A stretch of 64,000 nt of DNA from Acidovorax carolinensis (GTDB lineage: Bacteria > Pseudomonadota > Gammaproteobacteria > Burkholderiales > Burkholderiaceae_C), in assembly GCF_002157145.1 (NCBI RefSeq), contig NZ_CP021361.1, forward strand, positions 2,039,001 through 2,103,000, written 5' to 3'. The notes under the pieces were generated by a model. The model made no database searches. It was not told where the DNA came from and worked only from the letters and a program-made list of their open reading frames with translations. Within the stretch, counting starts at the first letter, position 1; each line of letters starts with the position of its first letter. Shown here in pieces: positions 16,598-25,686 of this stretch. Both the position numbers and the translations under genes were made by a program.

Positions 16598-17482
16598 ATG
16601 GTCCCCTTGCACCGGCTTGTCGCCGCCACCGATCTTTCCGCACCCGCGCGCCACGCGGTGGAGCGCGCTGCCAGCGTAGCGCTAGCTACCGGGGCACAGC
16701 TCGATGTGGTCCACGTCGCTACGCCTGCACCGATCGAAAGGCTGCGGCGGCTGGCCGGTCAGATCCCGTCGGATCTGGAAAAGCTCATGCTGGAGGCCCC
16801 ACGCAACGCCATGCAGGAGCTGGCCAGCGCGCTGGCGCAGCGCCATGGCGTCACGGCGCAGGTGCATGTGGCCAGTGGTTCATTGCTGACGGAGTTGCGC
16901 CAGCACACCGAAACGATCAACGCCGACCTGGTGGTGCTGGGTGCGCGGGGCGCCAGTTTCATGCGGCACATGCTGCTGGGCTCTACCGCCGACCGCATGG
17001 TGAGCCGGGCTACACGCCCCATGCTGGTGGTCAAGCAGGCGCCCCATGAGCCCTACAAGACGGTGCTGGTGCCCGTGGATTTTTCAGAGCGATCCCTGCG
17101 CTCCATCCGCCTGGCACAGGCGGTTGCGCCGAGGGCCGCGCTCATCTTGCTGCATGCCTATGACGTGCCGTTCGAAGGAATGATGGAATATGCCGGTGTG
17201 CACGCCGATGAAATCCAGCGCTACCGCGCCAGTGCGCGGCAGGAGGCCCAGCAAAGCATGGTGGCGTTGTGCGAGGCGGCGGGCCTGAACCCGGCGTTGA
17301 CCCCCACGCTGGTGATGCACGGCGACCCCTCCCTGCTGCTGGTTCAGCAAGAGCAGGAGCTCGACTGCGACCTCCTCGTGATGGGCAAGCAAGGGGACAA
17401 CGCGGTGGAAGACATGCTTTTGGGCAGCGTCACGCGCTATGCCCTGGCCCAGTCGCAGTGCGATGTGCTGATAGCGGTGTAA
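16598..17482 (+). CDS. Tandem-domain universal stress protein
   Basis: A 294-residue cytoplasmic protein made of two UspA domains (about 1-148 and 152-294). Both keep the ATP-binding pattern GxxG-9x-GS: GARGASFMRHMLLGS in the first and GKQGDNAVEDMLLGS in the second. Both domains are therefore predicted to bind ATP, unlike many tandem Usp proteins that keep only one site. The start at ATG 16598 is chosen for the GCGGAG eight bases upstream. No operon partner. Confidence 0.9.
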   Translation: MVPLHRLVAATDLSAPARHAVERAASVALATGAQLDVVHVATPAPIERLRRLAGQIPSDLEKLMLEAPRNAMQELASALAQRHGVTAQVHVASGSLLTELRQHTETINADLVVLGARGASFMRHMLLGSTADRMVSRATRPMLVVKQAPHEPYKTVLVPVDFSERSLRSIRLAQAVAPRAALILLHAYDVPFEGMMEYAGVHADEIQRYRASARQEAQQSMVALCEAAGLNPALTPTLVMHGDPSLLLVQQEQELDCDLLVMGKQGDNAVEDMLLGSVTRYALAQSQCDVLIAV

Positions 17483-17651
17483 CCCGCCGGCACGGCGACT
17501 GCGCCGAACGCCGTTGGCGGCAGTTGTGGTTCCGGGTTGTCGGATGGAGAATGGGCGCAGTCACCAAGGCGCCCTCCGGCAGCGCCTGGGGCAAGCCCCC
17601 ATCTCCGTGAATGCCGGTGGTTCCCGTCAATCTACTTCAGGAGTCTCAGAC

Positions 17652-18173
17652 ATGTCCTTGCACACCGTTTTCCTGTCCGCCGCCGTGGTGGTCACACTGG
17701 CGGGCTGCGCCGCGTATTCGTCGGGCCCCAGCGCCACGGCCAAACTGGAGCCCACGCGCGGCAACGCCGCTGCGGGCACGGTCACATTTGTGCAGTCGGG
17801 CGAGGTGGTGAAGGTGTCGGGCTCCATCACCGGCCTCAAGCCGGGCGCCGAGCACGGTTTTCACATCCACGAGAAAGGCGATTGCTCCAGCGGCGACGGC
17901 CTGAGCGCCGGCGGCCACTTCAACCTCGGTGGCAAGCCGCATGGCCACCATGGCATGGGCGAGCACCACACGGGCGACCTGCCCAGCCTCAAGGCTGATG
18001 CCAACGGCGTGGCTGCATTCAACTTTGAATCGCGCACCATCCGTGTGGGCGGCAGCGCCAATGACATCGTTGGCAAAGGCCTGATCGTGCACCGCGACCC
18101 GGACGACTACCAGACCCAGCCTACCGGCAATGCAGGCCCGCGCCTGGCCTGCGCCGTCATCACGGCCAGATAA
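17652..18173 (+). CDS. sodC: Lipoprotein Cu,Zn superoxide dismutase
   Basis: A 173-residue periplasmic superoxide dismutase with a lipoprotein signal (lipobox LAGC, Cys at 19). The copper and zinc ligands are seen in HGFHIHEKGDC, GGHFN, the His-rich KPHGHHGMGEHHTGD segment and IVHRDPDDY. The disulfide Cys partner is in RLACAVI. It detoxifies superoxide in the periplasm. The start is at ATG 17652 behind AGGAGT. It is convergent with the mocA-like gene, 12 bp away. Confidence 0.93.
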   Translation: MSLHTVFLSAAVVVTLAGCAAYSSGPSATAKLEPTRGNAAAGTVTFVQSGEVVKVSGSITGLKPGAEHGFHIHEKGDCSSGDGLSAGGHFNLGGKPHGHHGMGEHHTGDLPSLKADANGVAAFNFESRTIRVGGSANDIVGKGLIVHRDPDDYQTQPTGNAGPRLACAVITAR

Positions 18174-18185
18174 CAACCGCCTGGG

Positions 18186-18758
18186 TTAGCCGCGCGCCGC
18201 CAGCCACTGCGCGGCGCGTTCCAGGTCCTGCACGGTGTCCACATCGGTCACCGTGCCCGCATCGTCCACATCCACAAGCCGCACCCTGCCCTGCTCGGCC
18301 TGCCCGCGCACCACACTGGCAGCGCCCTGCTCGCCAGTCAGGGCCAGCAAGCCCTGCTGGCATTGCGCCGCAAAACCGACCGGGTGACCGCGCTCGCCGT
18401 GGTGCACCGGCACCGCCACGGAGCAGTCCGCCAGCGCGGCGGCGATGGTGCGCAGGGTTTCGGGCTGGACCAGCGGCAGATCACCGGGCAGCACCAGCCA
18501 GCCGGGGGCATTTGCGGTGGCGCGCACCGCAGCAGCGATCGACTCGCCCATGCCCGGGTGGCTTGCATCTTCCAGGTGCCAGGGCAAACCGCTGGCACGC
18601 ACGGCGGCCAGCGTGTGCTGCAGCACGGTTTTTCCGCTGAGCAACGCACTCAGTTTATGCACCGTGCCGCCCGACGCCGCAAAGCGCTCGCCCCTGCCAG
18701 AAGCCAGCACCAGCACCACCGGCTGGGCGGATGCGTTGGCGTGGTCGCTTGCTGCCAT
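18186..18758 (-). CDS. MobA/MocA-like molybdenum cofactor nucleotidyltransferase
   Basis: A 190-residue nucleotidyltransferase with the N-terminal P-loop-like LASGRGERFAASGG and the acidic metal-binding PGDLP. MocA adds CMP to molybdopterin to make the cytosine-dinucleotide form used by xanthine-oxidase-family enzymes. Its start overlaps the stop of the molybdopterin subunit gene (ATGA), so it is very likely co-translated with the enzyme it serves. The longer open frame to 18998 lies within that neighbouring gene and is rejected. MocA over MobA is inferred from that context. Confidence 0.85.
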   Translation of the reverse strand: MAASDHANASAQPVVLVLASGRGERFAASGGTVHKLSALLSGKTVLQHTLAAVRASGLPWHLEDASHPGMGESIAAAVRATANAPGWLVLPGDLPLVQPETLRTIAAALADCSVAVPVHHGERGHPVGFAAQCQQGLLALTGEQGAASVVRGQAEQGRVRLVDVDDAGTVTDVDTVQDLERAAQWLAARG

Positions 18759-21043
18759 CAGGCCAGCTTGAACGGCAGCTCGCGCGGCGTTTTGCCCGTG
18801 ATCTGGGCGATGGCGTTGGCAAAAGCCGGTGCCAGCGGTGGCAGGCCCGGCTCGCCCATGCCCTTGGGTGGGTCGGCGCTGGGCACGATGTGCACCGTCA
18901 CCTGCGGCATGTCGGTGATGCGTGGCACGGCGTAGTCGCCAAAGTTGCTTTGCTCCACCACCCCGTCCTTGAGCGTGATGGCGGCGCCCGGCAGGCACAT
19001 GCCCAGGCCCATCAGCGCGGCGCCCTGCACCTGGGCTTCCACGCTTTTGGGGTTGATCACCAGGTTGCAGTGCACGCCTGCGGTGATGCTGTGCAGCTTG
19101 GGCGTGCCATCCTTGACAGACGCCTCGACCACATAGGCCACCACCGACTCGAACGACTCATGCACCGCCACGCCCCAGGCGCGTCCGGCCGCCAGCTTCT
19201 TCTTGCCATAGCCCGACTGGGCCACGGCCAGCTGCAGCGCCGCCTTGTGGCGCGGGTGCTTGTCGCCTATCAGGGCCATGCGGTAGGCCACGGGGTCTTG
19301 CTTGCTGGCACGGGCCACTTCATCGATGAGGGTTTCCATCACGTAGGCCGTGTGGGTAGAGCCCACACTGCGCCACCACAGCACCGGCACATTCACGTCG
19401 GGGTGATGCACCGACAGCTTCATGGGCACGTTGTACGGCTCCCCCATGCCTTCGGTGGTCGTGGCGTCAATGCCGTTCTTGACCATGAAGGCCTCGAACG
19501 GTGAGCCCTTGGTGATGGACTGGCCCACGATGGTGTGGTCCCACGCCAGGATCTTGCCCTGTGCGTCAAACCCTATCTCGGCGCGGTGCACATGCATGGG
19601 GCGGTAATAGCCGCCCTTGATGTCGTCCTCGCGGCTCCAGAGTATGCGCACCGGGGCCGTGATGCCTGCCGTGCGCGCCGCCTTGGCCACGCCGCAGGCC
19701 TCCACCACGTAGTCGCTGGTGGGAATGGCGCGGCGGCCAAAGCCGCCACCGGCCATCTGGGTGTGCACCTTAATGTTCTGCGGCTGCAGACCCAGCGTCT
19801 TGGCGGCTGCCATGGCGTCCAGGCCCGGCATCTGCGTGCCCATCCAGAGTTCGGCCTTGTCCCCGTCCAGCTTGACGGTGCAGTTCAGCGGCTCCATGGG
19901 CGCGTGCGCCAGGTACGGGAAGACGAACTCGGCACTGATCTTGTGGGGTGCGCCCGCCAGCGGCGCCATGTCGGCCTGCATGGCCACGTTGCCCGGCTTG
20001 GCGGCCAGTTCGCGGTACTGCGCCAGCAGCGCTGTGGAATCTGGCTTGGCCACCGCGCTGGTGTCCCATTCCACCTTCAGTGCATCGCGCCCCTGCTTGG
20101 CGGTCCAGTAACCATCGGCCACGATGGCCACGCCCTCGCCGCCCCGGTCGGTGGGCACGCGCAGCACGGCTTTCACGCCCTTGATGGCTTTGGCCGCGCT
20201 ATCGTCCAGCGACTTTACCTTGGCGCCAAACACCGGCGGGCGTGCCACCACGGCCGTGAGCATGCCGGGCAGGCGCACGTCGATGCCAAAGGCCTGCTGG
20301 CCGCTCGACTTGGCCTTGGCATCCAGTCGCCCGGTGGGCTTGCCGATCAGGCGGAACTGCTTGGGGTCCTTGAGGGCGACCTTTTCGGGCACGGGCTGCT
20401 TCATGGCGGCTTCGGCCAGCGCGCCGTAGCCCAGCTTCTTGCCGCCAGGGCCGACCACAAATCCATTGCTGGTGCGCAGCGCCGAAGCGTCCACGCCCCA
20501 CTGCGAGGCCGCCGCCCACACCAGCATGGCCCGGGTGCGAGCGCCCAGTTCGCGGTACTGGGTGTACGAGTTCTTGATGGAGTTGGAGCCGCCCGTGAGG
20601 TGCATGCCAAACGCCGGGTCGGCATAGGCCGGGCTGGCATCGCCGTGCACGCTGCGCACCTTGCTCCAGTCGGCATCCAGCTCTTCGGCCAGGATCATGG
20701 GCAGGCCCGTTTGCACGCCCTGGCCAAATTCCAGCCGGTTGATGGTGACGGTGACCGTGCCATCGGCGTCAATGCGGACAAAGGCCGACGGTTGCTCAAA
20801 CGGCTTGAGGCCCGCAGGCGCGTTGGATGCAGCAGCGCCCTGCGCGCCCGCCACCAGCGGGAACGCGCCGAGCGCAAAGCCCGAGGCCGCAGACAGCTTG
20901 AGGAAGGTGCGGCGCGCCACGCCTTCGGGTGCATCGAATGCTCCTGAATCCGTAGCGCCTTGCGCTTTCTCCATAAGCGCTTGAAGGTGTTTTGGCATGA
21001 AACGGTGCGCATGGCCCTGCAGGGCATGGGAATCGAAGTGCAT
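18758..21043 (-). CDS. Molybdopterin-binding large subunit, isoquinoline 1-oxidoreductase (IorB) type
   Basis: A 761-residue aldehyde oxidase/xanthine dehydrogenase-family subunit. It carries a Tat signal, GVARRTFLKLSAASGFALG at about residues 42-60, so the complex is exported folded. The cofactor-binding regions include the GGGFGRRA loop and the C-terminal GMGEPGLPPLAPA segment with the catalytic Glu. Start at ATG 21043 behind AAGGAG. About 40 residues precede the twin arginines, unusually long for a Tat n-region, and residues 16-29 are encoded by a copy of the dispersed repeat. Partners: the 2Fe-2S subunit 11 bp upstream and the nucleotidyltransferase downstream. The substrate is probably an N-heterocycle or aldehyde, not determined. 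Confidence 0.88.
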   Translation of the reverse strand: MHFDSHALQGHAHRFMPKHLQALMEKAQGATDSGAFDAPEGVARRTFLKLSAASGFALGAFPLVAGAQGAAASNAPAGLKPFEQPSAFVRIDADGTVTVTINRLEFGQGVQTGLPMILAEELDADWSKVRSVHGDASPAYADPAFGMHLTGGSNSIKNSYTQYRELGARTRAMLVWAAASQWGVDASALRTSNGFVVGPGGKKLGYGALAEAAMKQPVPEKVALKDPKQFRLIGKPTGRLDAKAKSSGQQAFGIDVRLPGMLTAVVARPPVFGAKVKSLDDSAAKAIKGVKAVLRVPTDRGGEGVAIVADGYWTAKQGRDALKVEWDTSAVAKPDSTALLAQYRELAAKPGNVAMQADMAPLAGAPHKISAEFVFPYLAHAPMEPLNCTVKLDGDKAELWMGTQMPGLDAMAAAKTLGLQPQNIKVHTQMAGGGFGRRAIPTSDYVVEACGVAKAARTAGITAPVRILWSREDDIKGGYYRPMHVHRAEIGFDAQGKILAWDHTIVGQSITKGSPFEAFMVKNGIDATTTEGMGEPYNVPMKLSVHHPDVNVPVLWWRSVGSTHTAYVMETLIDEVARASKQDPVAYRMALIGDKHPRHKAALQLAVAQSGYGKKKLAAGRAWGVAVHESFESVVAYVVEASVKDGTPKLHSITAGVHCNLVINPKSVEAQVQGAALMGLGMCLPGAAITLKDGVVEQSNFGDYAVPRITDMPQVTVHIVPSADPPKGMGEPGLPPLAPAFANAIAQITGKTPRELPFKLA
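20955..20998. repeat. Dispersed AGCGCTT repeat, copy 3, inside a coding region
   Basis: GTAGCGCCTTGCGCTTTCTC is followed by CATAAGCGCTTGAAGG within the first 30 codons of the IorB-like gene. On the coding strand it specifies the peptide LQALMEKAQGAT. It aligns well with copy 6 in waaA in the same orientation and reading frame. Confidence 0.75.
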
Positions 21044-21054
21044 GGTGTTCTCCT

Positions 21055-21513
21055 TTACGCCAGGGTTTTGGCCGCGTCATGGATGGCCGCGCGGATGCGC
21101 ACATAGGTGCCGCAGCGGCACACATTGCCCGCCATGGCGGCGTCGATGTCGGCGTCGCTGGGTTTCTTCTTGCCCTTGAGCAAGGCGGTGGCGCTCATGA
21201 TCTGGCCGCTTTGGCAGTAGCCGCATTGCGCCACATCGTGCTTCACCCAGGCGGCCTGCACGGCCTGGCCCACCTTGTCCTGGCCCACGGCCTCGATGGT
21301 GGTGATCTTCTGGCCCGCAGCCGCCGAGATGGGCGTGATGCACGAGCGCACCGGCGCACCGTTCAGATGCACCGTGCAGGCCCCGCACAAGGCCTGGCCA
21401 CAGCCAAACTTGGTGCCGGTCATGCCCAGCGTGTCGCGCAGGGCCCAAAGAATGGGGGTGGATTCATCGGCATCCACAGCCGTGTCTTTGCCATTGATGT
21501 TGAGGGTCGGCAT
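21055..21513 (-). CDS. 2Fe-2S subunit, isoquinoline 1-oxidoreductase (IorA) type
   Basis: A 152-residue small subunit with two [2Fe-2S] clusters. The plant-type ferredoxin ligands are in [16 protein letters not shown] (Cys38, 43, 46, with Cys58 following), and the second, all-helical cluster is in QCGYCQSGQ and CRCGTY. It passes electrons from the molybdenum subunit to an outside acceptor, likely a cytochrome c as there is no FAD subunit here. Its TAA stop overlaps the ribosome-binding site of the large subunit. Confidence 0.92.
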   Translation of the reverse strand: MPTLNINGKDTAVDADESTPILWALRDTLGMTGTKFGCGQALCGACTVHLNGAPVRSCITPISAAAGQKITTIEAVGQDKVGQAVQAAWVKHDVAQCGYCQSGQIMSATALLKGKKKPSDADIDAAMAGNVCRCGTYVRIRAAIHDAAKTLA

Positions 21514-21689
21514 CGTGGGTTCTCCTGGGGAAAGCGGAAATTCGGGGGGCGCGCTCAGGGCCGCGCAATCAACCAGCCCGGCACGTTACGCCTTTCGTGC
21601 ATCCCTGCGCCCGCAAAAGGTTACTTGGCGCATCGGATGGGCCGTCTGGCTGCACCTGTGCACGCACATGGGCGTGCACAATCGTGCCC

Positions 21690-22328
21690 ATGACCACCTC
21701 CATCGCCGACCTTCGCAAGAGCTACGAGCGCGCCGAACTCAACGAAGACGCCTCGCACGCCGCACCCCTGCAGCAGTTTGACCAGTGGCTGAAAGAAGCC
21801 ATCGCCTCGGAAGTGCCCGAGCCCAACGCCATGACCGTGGCCACCGTGGGCAGCGACATGCGCCCCAGCACCCGCGTGGTGCTGATCAAGGGTTATGACG
21901 AGCGCGGCATTGTCTGGTTTACCAATTACGACAGCCGCAAGGGCCGCCAGATTGCCGGCAACCCCTATGCGGCGCTGCAGTTCCATTGGGTGGAGCTGGA
22001 ACGCGTGGTGCGCATCGAAGGCATCGTTGAAAAGGTCAGCGACGCCGAGAGCGACGAATACTTTGCCAGCCGCCCGCTCGACTCGCGCATCGGCGCCTGG
22101 GCCAGCCCGCAAAGCCAGGTGATCTCGGGCCGCGGCGTGCTGGTGGCCAATGCGGCCAAATACGGCGCGCAGTTCATGCTCAAGCCGCCCCGTCCACCGC
22201 ACTGGGGCGGCTACCGCCTGCAACCCGACCAGTGGGAGTTCTGGCAGGGCCGCAAGAGCCGCCTGCATGACCGCCTGCGTTACCGCCAGGAAGGGGGCGC
22301 CTGGGTGCGCGAGCGCCTGGCGCCCTGA
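21690..22328 (+). CDS. pdxH: Pyridoxamine 5'-phosphate oxidase
   Basis: A 212-residue FMN enzyme that oxidises pyridoxine or pyridoxamine phosphate to pyridoxal phosphate. Typical segments are [34 protein letters not shown] (FMN contacts), [14 protein letters not shown] and the C-terminal [15 protein letters not shown]. It is full length. The start at ATG 21690 is the first that gives the conserved N-terminus; the frame open upstream to 21597 lacks support. Convergent with the AEC transporter gene, 6 bp apart. Confidence 0.95.
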   Translation: MTTSIADLRKSYERAELNEDASHAAPLQQFDQWLKEAIASEVPEPNAMTVATVGSDMRPSTRVVLIKGYDERGIVWFTNYDSRKGRQIAGNPYAALQFHWVELERVVRIEGIVEKVSDAESDEYFASRPLDSRIGAWASPQSQVISGRGVLVANAAKYGAQFMLKPPRPPHWGGYRLQPDQWEFWQGRKSRLHDRLRYRQEGGAWVRERLAP

Positions 22329-22334
22329 GCCAAC

Positions 22335-23282
22335 TTACAGCCGGGCCGCCAGCAACAGCGCCACCGGTACCGTGACCAGCGCCAGCGTGGTGGACACGGC
22401 AATGCTGGCCGTGACCTCATCCTGTGCCACCCCGTAGCACTGGGCGAACAGGAACACATTGGCGCCCACCGGCAGCGCCGCAGTGGCCACCATCACGGCC
22501 AGCGACAACCCCGACAAGCCCAGCGCCCAGCCCAATGCGCCCAACAGCAGAGGGTGCACGATGTTCTTGACCAGGGCAATGCGCAGCGCGGCCTTGAAAT
22601 GCGTGCCCACGGTGCTGAAGGCCAGCGTCACCCCCACCAGCAGCAGCGCCAGCGGCCCCAGCGCCTGCCCCAGCAGTTGCAGCGGCTTGCCAATGACATC
22701 GGGCACCACCAGCCCGGTCTGGGCGAACAACAAACCCACAATGATGGGCAGCGGCACCGGGTGCACGATGCCGTTGCCAATGGCCTGCAGCACCGTGCGC
22801 AGCATCGAATGCTGCGGGCCTTCGCCCGATCGCGCACGCTCGCGCGCCTGCGCCAGCTCGAACACCACCGTGGCGGCGGTCAGCAAAATCAGCGAATGCA
22901 CCGAAATCAGCGTGAACAGCGTGACCAGCCCTGCCTGGCCAAACACCAGGCCCACCAGCGGCACGCCGATCATGATGGTGTTGCTGAAGGTATTGGCCAG
23001 CCCGCGCGCTGCCGCCAGGCTGCCAAAGCCCTGCACCACCAGCGTGACCGCAAAGATCAGCCCGGCGGCGGCGAAGTAGACGGCCACGGGGCCAAAGTCG
23101 AGGTCTTGCACCCGCACCGTGCTCATGGTGCGAAAAAGCAGCGCAGGCGTGAGGACCATGAACACCAGGTTGGACAGGTCCTTGACCGAGGTGGCCCGGA
23201 TCCAGCCGCGCCGCCCCACAAAAAAGCCCAGCGCAATGAACAAAATGACAGGAACCAGGGACGCAAAGACGGGAGAGTTCAC
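22335..23282 (-). CDS. AEC-family (auxin efflux carrier-like) transporter
   Basis: An approximately 315-residue membrane protein with ten predicted helices in two five-helix halves, as in bacterial AEC/BASS-like carriers. The N-terminus reads VNSPVFASLVPVILFIALGFFVG from a GTG start at 23282; this start is chosen because the first helix then begins at once. The frame is open to a TTG at 23345 and no ribosome-binding site distinguishes them. Such carriers often move dicarboxylates such as malate; the substrate is unknown here. Confidence 0.8.
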   Translation of the reverse strand: MNSPVFASLVPVILFIALGFFVGRRGWIRATSVKDLSNLVFMVLTPALLFRTMSTVRVQDLDFGPVAVYFAAAGLIFAVTLVVQGFGSLAAARGLANTFSNTIMIGVPLVGLVFGQAGLVTLFTLISVHSLILLTAATVVFELAQARERARSGEGPQHSMLRTVLQAIGNGIVHPVPLPIIVGLLFAQTGLVVPDVIGKPLQLLGQALGPLALLLVGVTLAFSTVGTHFKAALRIALVKNIVHPLLLGALGWALGLSGLSLAVMVATAALPVGANVFLFAQCYGVAQDEVTASIAVSTTLALVTVPVALLLAARL

Positions 23283-23349
23283 GGTGTGGCGGGCGCGGTG
23301 CGCTGAAAACGAGAGGATTAGCCCGGCAACCTGCGTATGCCGCAACTAC

Positions 23350-23408
23350 ATTTTTGATAGCTGGTAGCGCTTGTCCATCAAGCGCCAGCGGCTATTTTGG
23401 CTTAAAAA
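23350..23408. repeat. Dispersed AGCGCTT repeat, copy 4
   Basis: TTTTTGATAGCTGGTAGCGC is followed by TTGTCCATCAAGCGCCAGCGG and TTTTGGCTTAAAAAT. It lies in the gap between the AEC gene start and the chrA stop and runs up to the last bases before the chrA stop codon. Confidence 0.8.
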
Positions 23409-24640
23409 TCACAGCCACGCGGCCAACACGGCGCCGCCCACGCCGCAGGCCAGCACCACCGCCCAGGGCGGCGCGCGCCAGAACACCAGCGCTACAAAGG
23501 CGGCCAGCGCCAGGCCAAAATCGGCGCCGCTGTGGATGGCGCTGGTCCACACCGGGTTGTAGAGCGCCGCCAGCAGCAGGCCCACCACCGCCGCATTCAC
23601 GCCCGCCAGTGCCGCCTGCGCATGCGGGCTGCGCCGCAGGGGCGCCCAAAACGGCAAAGCCCCGGCCACCAGCAGAAACGACGGCACAAAAATCGCCACC
23701 AGGCACACCACCGCCCCCAGCCAACCGCCCGGCCAGACCTGCATGGACGCACCCAGAAACGCCGCAAAGGTGAACAGCGGCCCCGGCACCGCCTGCGTGG
23801 CCCCATAGCCGGCCAAAAACGCATCGGCCGACACCCAGCCCGGCCCCACCACCTCGGCCTGCAGCAGCGGCAGCACCACATGGCCGCCGCCAAACACCAG
23901 CGCGCCCACGCGGTAGAACGCATCCACCATGGCCAGCAGCGAACCGGGCCACAGACGCACGGCCAGCGGCAGCAGCACCAGCAAGGCCACAAACACGACA
24001 AGCAGCACCCCCCCTGTGCGCCGACGCAGCGGCACATGCAAGCCATCGGGTGCGTCGATGGGCGCTTGGGGCGCCGCCGCCCTGCCCCGCCCAAAAAGCC
24101 ACCGACCGGCCACGCCCGCGGCCAGCATCACGCCCACCTGGCCCACACACCGGGCACCAGCAACACCGCGCAGCACGCCAGCACCATCAGCGTGACCCGC
24201 GCCCGCCCCACGCACAGGCTGCGCGCCATGCCCCACACCGCCTGCGCCACCACGGCCACCGCCACCACCTTGAGCCCATGGATGGCGCCCGCCGGCAGCA
24301 CCGCATGCCCGCCCGCCAGCCCCAGGCCGAACAAGGCCAGCACCAGTGCCGACGGCAGCGTGAACCCCAGCCACGCAGCCAGTGCCCCAGGCATGCCGGC
24401 CCGCATCAACCCCAGCGCCATGCCCACCTGGCTGCTGGCGGGGCCGGGCAAAAACTGGCACAGCGCCACCAGGTCGGCATAACTGTGCTCGGTCAGCCAC
24501 CGGCGGCGCTGCACGAATTCATCGCGAAAGTAGCCCAGGTGCGCCACCGGACCGCCAAACGACGTGAGGCCCAGGCGCAAAAAAATCCCGAATACCTGCC
24601 ATGCAGAGGTGGGGCCACCGCCAGCGCTGTGTTGCGGCAT
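23409..24640 (-). pseudogene. chrA: Chromate transporter ChrA, frameshifted as sequenced
   Basis: Two CHR domains that normally form one ~410-residue inner-membrane protein lie in two frames. The first half (from ATG 24640) has GLTSFGGPVAHLGYF and LCQFLPGP and stops at 24128. The second half (to 23409) has ALVFGGGHVVLPLLQ and QAVPGPLFTF. One extra C near 24140 would restore VWAQVGVM and a continuous frame of the right length. The alternative is two short ChrA proteins coupled through the TGATG at the junction. This is less likely because the break falls inside a predicted helix and three other genes here show the same kind of one-base loss. ChrA expels chromate using the proton gradient. Confidence 0.82.
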
Positions 24641-24657
24641 GGGCGGGGCCGGCGCGT

Positions 24658-25605
24658 TCAAGGCGCTACCTGGACCGTCTCGATGCGGTTTCTGCCGTTT
24701 TTCTTGGCCGCATAGAGTTGCTGGTCTACGGCCTCGATGAAGCTGGAGGGTTTCATGTGGGCGCCCGGCGTGACGGTGCCAACACCGATGCTGACGGTGA
24801 TGCGCTGATCCAGCGGTGAATGCGCATGCGTTATCGCCTGCTTCTGAATCAGCCGCTGGCAGCGTTCGGCGACTTTCAGCGCCACCGAGGCGTCGGCTTG
24901 CGGCAACAGCACAACAAACTCTTCGCCGCCAAAACGCGCAACCAGGTCGCGCGGACCATCCAGCGCCAGGCTCAGCGTTTGCGCAATTTCGATCAGGGCA
25001 TTGTCGCCCCGCACATGCCCGTAAAGATCGTTGTATTGCTTGAAAAAATCGATATCGAACAAGAGGATGGACAGCGGCTGCCCGGTGCTGCCTGCGCTTT
25101 CCCATTCCACTTCAAGACTGGCATCAAACCGGCGCCGGTTGGCGATGTTCGTCAACCCGTCCTTGAATGAAAGCGCCTCCAGCTCTTTTTGCAGAACCAG
25201 CAACTTTTCTTCGGTTTTCTTGCGTTCGCTGATGTCGAACATGAAGCCAATCAGCGCCTCGGGTTCGCCATTGTCCTTGCGCACCACATGCACCACATCA
25301 CGCAGCCACACATAGCCGTTGTCCTTGGTCAGCGCGCGATAGTCGGCTTCATGATCGATCCCGGCCTGGGACTGCGCGACACAGAAATTCACCACATATT
25401 CGCGGTCCTCGGGGTGCATGCGCATCGCCCAGTCTTCCACGGTCATCCAGCTTTCCGGGCTCCAGCCCAGCAGCGCTTCAATCTGGGGGCCGATGTAGGC
25501 AAACTTCTTGGTAGCCCAGTCGATCTTCCACGGGATGGCCTTGGTCGATTCCAGAAGTGTTCTGTAAACCGCGTCGTCGTTTCGGAGGTCACTCACGTCG
25601 GACAT
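24658..25605 (-). CDS. Diguanylate cyclase with PAS sensor domain
   Basis: A 315-residue cytoplasmic signalling protein. A PAS/PAC domain covers about residues 20-140 (with WKIDWATKKFAYIGPQ and a PAC ending in GFMFDISERKK), followed by a short coiled coil and a GGDEF domain at about 155-310. The active-site motif is RFGGEEF, so it is predicted to make cyclic di-GMP; no RxxD inhibitory site is seen before it. The start at ATG 25605 is chosen for GAAGGGA eight bases upstream; an in-frame extension to 25668 is possible. It lies 17 bp upstream of chrA on the same strand. Confidence 0.9.
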   Translation of the reverse strand: MSDVSDLRNDDAVYRTLLESTKAIPWKIDWATKKFAYIGPQIEALLGWSPESWMTVEDWAMRMHPEDREYVVNFCVAQSQAGIDHEADYRALTKDNGYVWLRDVVHVVRKDNGEPEALIGFMFDISERKKTEEKLLVLQKELEALSFKDGLTNIANRRRFDASLEVEWESAGSTGQPLSILLFDIDFFKQYNDLYGHVRGDNALIEIAQTLSLALDGPRDLVARFGGEEFVVLLPQADASVALKVAERCQRLIQKQAITHAHSPLDQRITVSIGVGTVTPGAHMKPSSFIEAVDQQLYAAKKNGRNRIETVQVAP

Positions 25606-25686
25606 GCTCAATCCCTTCGGGGCCAATGGGCTGAAATTATTGTTTACCGTTGTGACAGCATCGTACAACTTCTGCTGCGGCCGATT

